DNA of 64,000 nucleotides. Origin: Acinetobacter sp. WCHAc010034 (GTDB lineage Bacteria > Pseudomonadota > Gammaproteobacteria > Pseudomonadales > Moraxellaceae). Positions 57,384-64,000 of the stretch are shown here, piece after piece (position 1 is the first letter of the stretch; every line of letters begins with the position of its first letter). The position numbers were made by a program, and so were the translations under genes. The stretch spans positions 3,038,001 to 3,102,000 of the forward strand of contig NZ_CP032279.1 of NCBI RefSeq assembly GCF_001696615.3, written 5' to 3'. Below the pieces are notes generated by a model, which was not told the DNA's origin, did not search any database, and saw nothing but the letters and a program-made list of their open reading frames with translations.

Positions 57384-57857
57384 ATGGAATTGGACCGTTT
57401 TGATAAGCAGATACTTGAAATTTTAACGCATGAAGATCTGAACCTGAATGAACTTTCAGAGCGCATTAATCTTTCGGTCAGCTCGGTGCACAGGCGCATT
57501 AAGCATTTGATTGACACCAATATTATTACCGGCCTGAAGCGCGACATCAACTATCAGAAGCTCGGCTTCAGCCTGCATGTGATTCTGCAGGTATCGCTCA
57601 GCAAGCACGATACGGACACCTTTGCCAAGTTTCTGGAAGAGCTGGAAAGCATTCCGGAAGTGATCAATGCTTTTTTAGTGACAGGGCAGTCCGCCGATTT
57701 TTTAGTGGAAGTGGTGGCGCGCGATATGGAAAATTACAGTGAAATCCTGCTGAAGCGCATTGGCAAGATTGAGCATGTGGTGGCGCTGCATTCCAGCTTT
57801 GTAATTAAGGAATATAAGCATGTCTTTAACTGCAGCGGCCTGCTGAGCAGGGTTTAA
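57384..57857 (+). CDS. Lrp/AsnC family transcriptional regulator
   Basis: 157 residues: HTH (MELDRFDKQILEILTHEDLNLNELSERINLSVSSVHRRI in pieces) and a RAM domain (VINAFLVTGQSADFLVEVVARD). The ATG at 57384 is the family start; an in-frame ATG at 57372 is four codons upstream. It lies 296 bases after the GST gene and ends at a shared terminator. The target is unknown; the sulfur operon or the GST gene are near candidates. Confidence 0.88.
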   Translation: MELDRFDKQILEILTHEDLNLNELSERINLSVSSVHRRIKHLIDTNIITGLKRDINYQKLGFSLHVILQVSLSKHDTDTFAKFLEELESIPEVINAFLVTGQSADFLVEVVARDMENYSEILLKRIGKIEHVVALHSSFVIKEYKHVFNCSGLLSRV

Positions 57858-57872
57858 AGAACAGCGCATAAA

Positions 57873-57898
57873 AAAACGCGCTGTTCAGCGCGTTTTTT
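57873..57898. terminator. Bidirectional terminator, lrp-like gene / yebC
   Basis: AAAACGCGCTG (57873-57883) and CAGCGCGTTTT (57886-57896), with A and T tracts on both sides, between converging genes. Confidence 0.85.
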
Positions 57899-57912
57899 CA
57901 GCAGTCAAAGCA

Positions 57913-58662
57913 TCAGTCTTCAAGCTGAGCCAATACTTCATCTGTAAATTCAACGTTAGTATAGACGTTCTGAACATCATCCAGATCTTCAAACATATCA
58001 ATCATTTTCATGATCAGTTTGGCCTGATCCACATCATTGATTTCAGCCTTAGTCGATGGGCTCATCACCACTTCCGCATTGTCTGACTTTAAGCCGGCAG
58101 CATGCAGGGCATCCTGAACATCGCCGAAAGATTCCGGTGTTGTCACAACGACAATTTCAGTTTCGCCGACTTCAATGTCTTCTGCGCCCGCTTCCAAAGC
58201 CACGTCCATGATTTTATCTTCTAAAGATACATCTTCAAAAGTAATCTCACCGCGCTTGGTGAACAGATAGGCTACAGAACCCGCCGTGCCTAAGTTGCCG
58301 CTAGTTTTAGAGAAGCAGTGGCGCACATCGGGAACGGTGCGGTTCAGGTTGTCAGTCATAGTTTCGATCAGCACTGCAACACCGCCAACGCCGTAGCCTT
58401 CATAGGTTACTTCTTTTAAGTCGTCGTTGTCTTCACCGCCTGCGCCGCGCTGAACGGCGCGGTTGATGGTGTCGCGCGTCATGTTTACCGACAGCGCTTT
58501 TTCGATTACGGCGCGTAAACGCGGGTTGCTTGCGGCATCAGGGCCGCCTAATCTGGCAGCAGTCGTTAATTCACGGATATATTTCGTGAAAACTTTACCG
58601 CGGCTCGCATCTTGTTTAGCTTTGCGGTGCTTAATATTGGCCCACTTGGAATGACCCGCCAT
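57913..58662 (-). CDS. yebC: YebC/PmpR family transcriptional regulator
   Basis: 249 residues, the standard length. It opens [31 protein letters not shown] (in outline) and has [14 protein letters not shown]. Widely conserved DNA-binding or ribosome-associated regulator, recently linked to translation of proline stretches. Transcribed leftward, with the acyltransferase gene 105 bases upstream on the same strand. Confidence 0.95.
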   Translation of the reverse strand: MAGHSKWANIKHRKAKQDASRGKVFTKYIRELTTAARLGGPDAASNPRLRAVIEKALSVNMTRDTINRAVQRGAGGEDNDDLKEVTYEGYGVGGVAVLIETMTDNLNRTVPDVRHCFSKTSGNLGTAGSVAYLFTKRGEITFEDVSLEDKIMDVALEAGAEDIEVGETEIVVVTTPESFGDVQDALHAAGLKSDNAEVVMSPSTKAEINDVDQAKLIMKMIDMFEDLDDVQNVYTNVEFTDEVLAQLED

Positions 58663-58767
58663 GCGAAATATGCTCCTTGTAGATTGGCCTTATGCCGATC
58701 AGATTGTGCAAATTCTACCATAAGCCCTTTTTTTTGATAAAGGGCCTGCTTTCGAGTTTTTAAACAA

Positions 58768-59337
58768 TTAAAGCGGGTTTTTCGGTTCCGGGATAATAAT
58801 ATCCAGCCCGACATTTTCTTTATACAGCTTTTTCATCAGCGCAAGATCATGATCCAGCTCGGTCGGATAGATTTTGCCGAAAATGCCGCCTCGCTTGGTT
58901 TTAGAGTTGGCGTACATCAGCACAATCGGCACGCCGGCGGCTTTTGCGATATGCCAGAACCCGGTGCGGATTGGCCTGCGGGCTTCACCGCGCTCGGCAC
59001 GGGTCGCTTCAGGCGCAATCACCAGATTGAATTTGGCGTTCTGTTCAAAATGCCCGACCATTTGCGCGACAATGTCCTTGCTAGACTTGCGGTCTACAGG
59101 AATGCCGCCCAAGGTATTCAAAATGGGCTTTAAAGGCCCTTTAAACAGTTCTTTTTTAATCAGGATATGAATTTTAAGGTCATAGATTTGAAACAGCGCG
59201 AGAGACAGCACGGCATCCATCATTGAGGTATGCTCAAAGCCGACAATGACCTGTTTGTCTTCCAGCACGCCAGGCGTGACTTCATAGCGCCAGCCCGCCA
59301 GTTTGAAAGAGGTTTCACCAATAAATTTTTTCAGCAT
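58768..59337 (-). CDS. Small 1-acylglycerol-3-phosphate acyltransferase (PlsC family)
   Basis: 189 residues. The acyltransferase motif HX4D is EHTSMMD, followed by the substrate motifs GGIPVDRKSSKD and APEATRAERGE. It is shorter than the typical PlsC and lacks a clear membrane helix. The family transfers acyl groups to lysophospholipids or related acceptors. The start at 59337 (MLKKFIGETSFKLAG) is preferred to one 21 codons upstream. Confidence 0.85.
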   Translation of the reverse strand: MLKKFIGETSFKLAGWRYEVTPGVLEDKQVIVGFEHTSMMDAVLSLALFQIYDLKIHILIKKELFKGPLKPILNTLGGIPVDRKSSKDIVAQMVGHFEQNAKFNLVIAPEATRAERGEARRPIRTGFWHIAKAAGVPIVLMYANSKTKRGGIFGKIYPTELDHDLALMKKLYKENVGLDIIIPEPKNPL

Positions 59338-59661
59338 ACAAAAGCAAAGGCTATCAGTCACAGAGAGCGCTAATTTCTGCCTGTTTTTGCCGGCAGTCAA
59401 TAGTCAATACGCCTAAGCCGACAAATAAAATACAGCTGTAGAGGAAATGGCGCGGGATTCTGGCCGAGGCCTGCTTAGACCTTAAATGGCTAAGTGAAGG
59501 TTAAATAATAGAAATAAGATCTTAACTGATATTAATTAAGTATTAAAAAACCGCTTTTATGGCTATGCACGGCAGCAAGCACGCATTAGACTTTAGTCGC
59601 AGGCTGGAAGAGGGAACGGCCTGCATTTTGTTCTGTTGCATGGTTCGCGGAGACTGAAGAA
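59338..59661. other. 324-base intergenic region before the 36-residue gene
   Basis: AT-rich left half with no obvious signal; the right end carries a purine-rich stretch (GGAGACTGAAGAA) before the small membrane protein gene. Nothing else seen. Confidence 0.5.
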
Positions 59662-59772
59662 ATGACCTATATAACGGCTTTTCTGTTTGCATTGCTGCTA
59701 TTGGCTGCGGTTGTTTTGTGGTCGCTGTTTGAGTTTTATGCGGAAGTTAAAAAACAGCGCCAGTTTGAATGA
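59662..59772 (+). CDS. 36-residue single-pass membrane protein
   Basis: MTYITAFLFALLLLAAVVLW, then a charged tail ending in KKQRQFE: one membrane helix with a positive end after it. GGAGACTGAAGAA precedes the ATG. Small proteins with a single helix like this are easily missed by gene finders. No family recognised. Confidence 0.55.
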   Translation: MTYITAFLFALLLLAAVVLWSLFEFYAEVKKQRQFE

Positions 59773-60101
59773 AAGGCTGGTTTCTGCATGAGCTGTGAAT
59801 ATACTGGACTGCATTTATTTCTTTTTACTATGTTTTTGAAGCGTATACTGATGCGCTTTAATTAATATTTAAAAGCTATAATTTGAATAGTTTTTATGTT
59901 TTGGCTTCCCGCTTTTGGCTGCTTGCCTAAAGCGGGCTGTTCTTATTTTGAGCAGAAAGCCTGCTGTTGCATTGGCCTGTTTTTAGAGTTGCTGTGATAG
60001 TGTGCAAGCGGGATGAAAAGTGCTTGTGTTTTGAAAAAATCTTCGCTAGTATTCTCAGTCGGTTGAACTTACTTATTGATAAGTAACAAGTTCAGCATAT
60101 A
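59773..60101. other. 329-base region between the small gene and the tRNA gene
   Basis: Contains a hairpin, CCCGCTTT (59908-59915) with AAAGCGGG (59929-59936), followed by a T-rich tract, which could end the small gene's transcript. Further right is a likely tRNA promoter (TTGTGT at 60024 and TAGTAT at 60047, 17 bases apart) and an inverted repeat TGAACTT/AAGTTCA just before the tRNA. No gene seen. Confidence 0.6.
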
Positions 60102-60178
<77 letters not shown>

Positions 60179-60186
60179 TATAAAAC

Positions 60187-60222
60187 AACCACTTAGGTGT
60201 ATTAATCCTAAGTGGTTTTTTT
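60187..60222 (+). terminator. Terminator downstream of the tRNA
   Basis: AACCACTTAGG (60187-60197) pairs with CCTAAGTGGTT (60207-60217), then T residues. Either the tRNA gene's own terminator or supplied by the integrated element. Confidence 0.8.
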
Positions 60223-60234
60223 GTTTTTAGATTC

Positions 60235-60253
60235 TGGTAAGCAAATGGTAAGC
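60235..60253 (+). repeat. Twin TGGTAAGC direct repeats beside the tRNA
   Basis: TGGTAAGC at 60235-60242 and 60246-60253, eleven bases apart (one helical turn), 57 bases past the tRNA end. The spacing and position fit integrase or excisionase arm sites of an island end. Confidence 0.4.
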
Positions 60254-60273
60254 GGAATGAATCAACATTATTT

Positions 60274-60670
60274 TCAATTGGTTCTGATAAACAAAGGATT
60301 TAAAGATAGAGTTTTCTGTAGGTAATCAAATTCAAGTGACAATGTGGTGGGTATGGGGCGGCCTAATATCGTAAATTTATTTAAGACTGTCACACGTGTA
60401 TGAATCCCTTTGGCTTGACTGTCAAAATCCCTAGCACTGAGTTTATCGTTTAATAATTTGATGCAATGCATTTTTGTTTCAACCAAGTTACGCCGTTGAT
60501 ACCTTAGACAATTTTGTCCAAATGCTTCTCCGTAGACGATTTAGCATTTTCAATAACTTATTTCTCTCTGTAAATTTCATTCGCTTAATTTTCCAATAAC
60601 TAGCATTTGATCCAGGTTGCATAGTCATAGAAAAAACTGTACTTTTTCTTGACCTGTATAACATTTGCAA
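60274..60670 (-). pseudogene. IS5-family (IS903-like) transposase remnant, frameshifted
   Basis: The C-terminal third of a DDE transposase in two frames. One frame (60488-60670) ends RRSIWTKLS, the other (60274-60530) continues YQRRNLVETKMHCIKLL, DKLSARDFDSQ and AVLNKF-like VTVLNKFTILGRP. In intact relatives these join as WxKLSGYHRRSLVETKMHCIKLL (motif in outline). One extra base near 60526 separates them. The N-terminal part and the terminal repeats are missing. Confidence 0.75.
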
Positions 60671-60720
60671 CGTTGGGTGGAGATATTAGACACTCCTTTA
60701 CTTAGTTCTATGCATAGATT

Positions 60721-61632
60721 TTAATTGTGAGTTTCAGTTTTATTTTTTGGGATATACGATATGATGTGGAAAGGAAAAAAATCATTAAAGTTAAGGGTGA
60801 TTATATCATTTGGATCAGTAGCAAATTTCGCATTCAATATTAAAGAATCAGAATAAGAAATGTAAATTTCTTTATTTTCTAATTTTTTTGATATAACAGA
60901 GTTTTTACTTAAATTATATTCAGATATATATGAGTTCATTCGAATATCACTTTTCCAATTAGTACCTCTTAGCTGGCGCCAATTTATATTAGTGACTTCA
61001 GCTATAGTCAAGCCTTTATAAGTTATTTTTTTTATTTTATCGAAAATAATGTCGAATAAAAAAATGTGAGATCTATACAGATAGTTAATATTTAATAAGA
61101 AAGTTGTTAAGTTTTTTTCAAGAGATTGAGCACAATAATTACACAATTGATGATTGTTAATAATTAATCCCCATTGATATAAAAGATAAATAGCATAAAT
61201 AGCATCAAGATTTTTAAAAGAAGAAATTTTGTTTAATATTGAATATGATATTGGTTGTGGAGAATACATTCCTTCACATATTACATATTCGCGAATATCT
61301 AAAGCTAAATTGTGCATTTCGCTTATAATTTTATCTGAATTTAGTTCAATACTTTCAATATTCCAAATGGGATGTTCAATAATATCGGTTGCACCAGGTA
61401 TAATTTCCTCAGAGCTCTCTTTCCATGATTTTTGAGGTGTAGATAAACCAAATTTATATTTTTTAAATAATTTATCTTCAGGTGAATGTCTAGAATTTGA
61501 ATACATGAATTTATAAAACTGGTATTCATTTGTTATTTTTAAATCCTTCAATTTTTTAGCTTCATTGAATAAATAATCATACCAAGTAATTGTTTTGGCA
61601 TATTCCAAAATACCGCGAGCTCTGCGTCCCAA
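60721..61632 (-). CDS. Orphan protein of unknown function
   Basis: 303 residues, AT-rich and rich in Ile, Asn and Lys, predicted soluble and largely helical, with a Cys pair in HQLCNYCAQSL. It begins at a TTG with GGAG about ten bases upstream; the first in-frame ATG would remove 42 residues. No motif recognised. Opposite strand to the other island genes, so it is likely an independent unit of cargo. Confidence 0.65.
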   Translation of the reverse strand: MGRRARGILEYAKTITWYDYLFNEAKKLKDLKITNEYQFYKFMYSNSRHSPEDKLFKKYKFGLSTPQKSWKESSEEIIPGATDIIEHPIWNIESIELNSDKIISEMHNLALDIREYVICEGMYSPQPISYSILNKISSFKNLDAIYAIYLLYQWGLIINNHQLCNYCAQSLEKNLTTFLLNINYLYRSHIFLFDIIFDKIKKITYKGLTIAEVTNINWRQLRGTNWKSDIRMNSYISEYNLSKNSVISKKLENKEIYISYSDSLILNAKFATDPNDIITLNFNDFFPFHIISYIPKNKTETHN

Positions 61633-61743
61633 ATTTTGCTACTCCATACTAAAGCTGGGGTAAAGTTATTTTAAAATTATACTTCTTTTCTATCCCCTTC
61701 GGAATATGTTTTTATAACTATAAATCATCCTAAAGAGAAAAAA

Positions 61744-61953
61744 ATGACGTTTAAGCATAAACATAAGCCGATTACAAATGATCGGCTTTTATTGACCACT
61801 AGAGAGACAGCTAGGCTTTTAGGGTATGCAGAACAGACTTTACGTAAGTGGGCTTTATATGAAAATGGCCCAATTAATCCTATTCGGCATGGACGTACTC
61901 TTCGTTGGAGTAAGGCGGAAGTCTACAAATTTGCTTGCTTAAAAGAAGACTGA
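61744..61953 (+). CDS. AlpA-like / HTH_17 DNA-binding protein
   Basis: 69 residues with a MerR-like winged HTH (LLLTTRETARLLGYAEQTLRKWALYENGPINPIRHGR, in pieces) and the wing ending TLRWSKAEVYKFA. Proteins of this kind act as excisionases or as activators of the integrase gene in islands and P4-like elements. It supports the view that this region is an integrative element. Confidence 0.85.
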   Translation: MTFKHKHKPITNDRLLLTTRETARLLGYAEQTLRKWALYENGPINPIRHGRTLRWSKAEVYKFACLKED

Positions 61954-62175
61954 TTTTGAAGATGGTATGGGCTAATTGCTCATATCTATTCACTAGATTG
62001 CTTACCGAGTTAGGTAAATCTAAAGGCTAACTGAGAGTTCATTCGGAATGTATGAGACGGCTTTAAAACTTAATTCTAACTATTTTTCACCTTTGAAAAC
62101 TCAATATTTTGAGAATATATAAGAGCCTGCAAGGTCAGGATTAGGTGAGATGGTGAAGATAGAAAAATATTGAAC

Positions 62176-62676
62176 ATGCAAAAAAAATCATTTGAAGTCC
62201 TGACGAAACTCAGAGCAGTTTTGATATTAGATTTACCAGATTTTATTCATGTATTTATATTGAATTTAAAAAACAAGCTGGATGTTTATATCAAAAAAAC
62301 CTTGAAAAAGGATGCTAGAGCCAATCAAGTGATTGATGAATTTGAGATCCTGAAATGGTTAATCCACAACATTTCTCTAGATCTTAAGCAGATCCCAAAG
62401 CACAAACATAAACAGATACACGCCTTGCTTTTTAGCTGTTTTTTTACTCAATTGTCCGATGCCTTGGTTCTGCAGTTATCTCAACATATGAGGATAGATC
62501 GACATCCACAGCGTTGTGTTCAATTGAGTGCCAGCACCTATAAAAAATATTTCAAGTTGCATAAAGACTTGAACCTCAAGTTAGAGCAAAACCTAACTTT
62601 CAATTTTGGTGGTGTATCAAAAAGTATGCTAAAAAAAAGCAGGTTGAATTTTGATAAAATAGAGAAATGCAAATAA
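62176..62676 (+). pseudogene. Unknown island gene interrupted by the IS1-type element
   Basis: Runs open from ATG 62176 into the IS, so it now reads 166 residues with an IS-derived tail. Deleting the IS and one copy of the target duplication restores a 150-residue frame ending FYPKKLW, with its stop at 63422-63424 and the next gene starting five bases later. The product is basic, Lys/Leu-rich and mostly helical (DEFEILKWLIHNISLDLKQ). No family recognised. The insertion only removes six residues, so function may survive. Confidence 0.7.
62600..62607 (+). repeat. 8-base target duplication of the IS1 element, left copy
   Basis: TCAATTTT, identical to 63396-63403. Confidence 0.9.
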
Positions 62677-63395
62677 CTCTAGAAATCAAATGTCCAACCT
62701 GCCTCAGTGACAGTATAAAGAAAAATGGCATCAAAGTAGATGGGAAACAAAACTACCAATGCAAAGACTGCAAACGTCAGTTTATTGGTGACCATGCTCT
62801 GAGCTATCTAGGATGTAATTCTGGCATTACTCGTAAAATATTACAGTTAATGGTCAGAGGCAGCGGTATACGAGATATCGCTGAAGTTGAGCGCATTAGT
62901 ATCGGTAAAGTCTTACGGACTTTAACTGAATCGGCCTATCAAATTCAGCCTAAACAAAGTCATTATGAATCTCTCGAAGTAGATGAATTCTGGACTTTTG
63001 TTGGAAATAAAAATAATAAACAATGGCTTATTTACGCCTACCATCGAGAAACAGGTGAGATTGTTGCTTATGTTTGGGGTAAGAGAGATTTAGCTACAGT
63101 CCAAAGGTTGAAGACAAAGCTTAAACAATTAGGTATTCACTACACCCGAATTGCAAGTGATCATTGGGACAGTTTCATCACTGCTTTTAAAAACTGCAAG
63201 CAAAGTATTGGTAAGTTGTTTACTGTAGGAATTGAAGGTAATAATTGCAAAATAAGGCATCGAATAAGGCGTGGTTTTAGAAGAAGTTGCAATTTCTCCA
63301 AAAAGCTTGAAAACCATTTTAAAGCCTTCGACTTAACCTTCTTTTACATCAATAATGGCTTCATTTAATGTCAGCATACTTTTTAAAACACCACC
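62608..63395 (+). mobile_element. Intact IS1-family insertion sequence
   Basis: 788 bases between 23-base terminal inverted repeats with 21 matches (both begin GGTGGTGT and share AAAAAGTATGCT). Perfect 8-base target duplication. Single-frame transposase gene inside, with no frameshift needed. The intact ends and duplication suggest a recent insertion. Confidence 0.9.
62667..63368 (+). CDS. IS1-family transposase, single-frame type
   Basis: 233 residues. N-terminal zinc-finger/HTH part (CPTCLSDSIKKNG, YQCKDCKRQF), then the DDE domain: Asp in EVDEFWTF, Asp in IASDHWDSF, and the Glu region EGNNCKIRHRIRRGFRRS. Unlike E. coli IS1, which needs a -1 frameshift, the whole protein is in one frame, as in the ISPa14-like branch. 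All catalytic positions are present. Confidence 0.92.
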   Translation: MQITLEIKCPTCLSDSIKKNGIKVDGKQNYQCKDCKRQFIGDHALSYLGCNSGITRKILQLMVRGSGIRDIAEVERISIGKVLRTLTESAYQIQPKQSHYESLEVDEFWTFVGNKNNKQWLIYAYHRETGEIVAYVWGKRDLATVQRLKTKLKQLGIHYTRIASDHWDSFITAFKNCKQSIGKLFTVGIEGNNCKIRHRIRRGFRRSCNFSKKLENHFKAFDLTFFYINNGFI

Positions 63396-63403
63396 TCAAT
63401 TTT
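63396..63403 (+). repeat. 8-base target duplication of the IS1 element, right copy
   Basis: TCAATTTT, directly after the right terminal repeat. Confidence 0.9.
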
Positions 63404-63428
63404 TACCCTAAAAAATTATGGTGATTTT

Positions 63429-64000
63429 ATGAGTCAAAATGATAAATCGTCAGAGTTAGACGAAGAAACCAAATTATTGGAAGAATGGGTCAATCAGTCC
63501 CTGAGCGAAAAAAAACAAATTTTGAATCAGCTCCTGGCGCAAGATCAGCAGGCACAGGAACTGTATGCTGCTGCTCACGAGATACATGTGGTGATTAAAA
63601 ATAATCGGATGGTGACACAACAGAAATTATTGGCAGGCTTAACGCAATGGGCTAAAAGTGCATCTATAGGACAACTAAACGACCAACAAAAAGCAGCATT
63701 CATCTATTCCTATCTTTGGACTGCAGTCTTGTGTGAAATACTGAAGAGAATCTTCTGTTTAGAGTCTCAGACTGAAAAGACTGAAAAGACTGAAAAGACT
63801 GAAGAGACAGAAAAACGGGTTATTTTACATCAGTGTAAAAATAACAATAAGATCAATACAGTCGCTTATGATTTAAAGCTTTTGTTGCAAAAGCAGTTTT
63901 CCTACGCTAAGGAAAATGAACAACTGTATGCAGACATCACACAAAAACTCCAGGGGATGGATGAACTTGATGCCGTTGAACTCAAAGATTTTTTAGAGCA
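63429..64000 (+). CDS. Partial CDS of unknown function with TEK repeat
   Basis: Opens MSQNDKSSELDEETKLLEEW and runs off the window with about 190 residues visible. It is helical and coiled-coil-like, with a Thr-Glu-Lys repeat near residue 115-129 encoded by 9-base units. No signal, membrane segment or known domain. It starts five bases after the restored stop of the upstream gene, so the two form an operon. Confidence 0.65.
   Translation, partial: MSQNDKSSELDEETKLLEEWVNQSLSEKKQILNQLLAQDQQAQELYAAAHEIHVVIKNNRMVTQQKLLAGLTQWAKSASIGQLNDQQKAAFIYSYLWTAVLCEILKRIFCLESQTEKTEKTEKTEETEKRVILHQCKNNNKINTVAYDLKLLLQKQFSYAKENEQLYADITQKLQGMDELDAVELKDFLE
63771..63815 (+). repeat. 9-base tandem repeat inside the last gene
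   Basis: Five units: three of ACTGAAAAG, then ACTGAAGAG and ACAGAAAAA, in frame as Thr-Glu-Lys. In-frame slippage could change the length without breaking the gene. Confidence 0.85.

Larger units (their letters stand above)
60179..64000. mobile_element. Left part of a probable genomic island at tRNA-Ile2
   Basis: From the tRNA 3' end on, base composition falls to clearly AT-rich and the genes change character: an IS5 remnant, orphan proteins, an AlpA-like HTH protein and an intact IS1-type element. A tRNA next to such DNA is the classic integration layout. No integrase is in the window, so the other end and the integrase should lie to the right. Bounds on the right are unknown. Confidence 0.6.

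Noticed and set aside
62176-62676. Treating the 166-residue frame as an intact gene
   Set aside because: Its last 22 residues are encoded by the IS1 element; removal of the IS restores another ending.
63771-63815. CRISPR or satellite array
   Set aside because: Units of nine bases without spacers, in frame inside a gene.

Overview
The window is a piece of a gammaproteobacterial chromosome, almost certainly Acinetobacter. The strongest evidence is the fused tyrA-aroA gene (prephenate dehydrogenase joined to EPSP synthase) directly behind pheA and hisC, an arrangement known from Acinetobacter and close relatives. The long alaS, the C-terminally extended CsrA and the palindromic intergenic repeats fit. 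Most of the window (1 to about 60.1 kb) is moderate-GC core genome with many clear intrinsic terminators; the last 3.8 kb is much more AT-rich and looks acquired.

Layout. 0-5 kb: aromatic amino acid block pheA, hisC, tyrA-aroA. 5-9.5 kb: two unknown proteins, an alpha/beta hydrolase, yaaA, an HD-domain protein and a small membrane protein. 9.5-12.2 kb: a candidate small RNA, a long inverted repeat with a Fur-like core, a purine permease and an adenine/adenosine deaminase, which together make a purine salvage unit. 12.3-19.1 kb: cytochrome b561, a lipoprotein, rnhB, csrA, lysC, a secreted protein, alaS. 19.6-28.5 kb: Epd-like dehydrogenase, azlCD with a divergent Lrp-type regulator, hisZ-purA behind an attenuator-like leader, an M48 lipoprotein protease, slyD. 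28.9-45 kb: dacC, an M61 protease, alaA, an overlapping msrB-gpx-araC set followed by lysE, dapC-glnD-purT, a second azlCD, a Crp/Fnr regulator and an Mpo1-like protein.

45.0-46.7 kb holds an IS110-family element with a structured 200-base leader that is a good candidate for a bridge RNA; it seems to have inserted into a palindromic repeat. 48.6-56 kb is one long leftward sulfur-scavenging operon: two SfnB-like flavoproteins, a DszA/NtaA-type monooxygenase, two MetQ-type binding proteins, MetN and MetI. A GST, an Lrp-type regulator, yebC and a small acyltransferase follow.

At 60,102 is a tRNA with anticodon CAU, judged to be tRNA-Ile2. Beyond it lies the left part of a probable genomic island: twin short direct repeats, a frameshifted IS5-family transposase remnant, an orphan 303-residue protein, an AlpA-like HTH protein, and a two-gene operon of unknown function. 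The first gene of that operon is interrupted by an intact IS1-family element with a perfect 8-base target duplication. The second runs off the window and carries a TEK repeat. No integrase is inside the window. No CRISPR array, rRNA or replication origin was seen.
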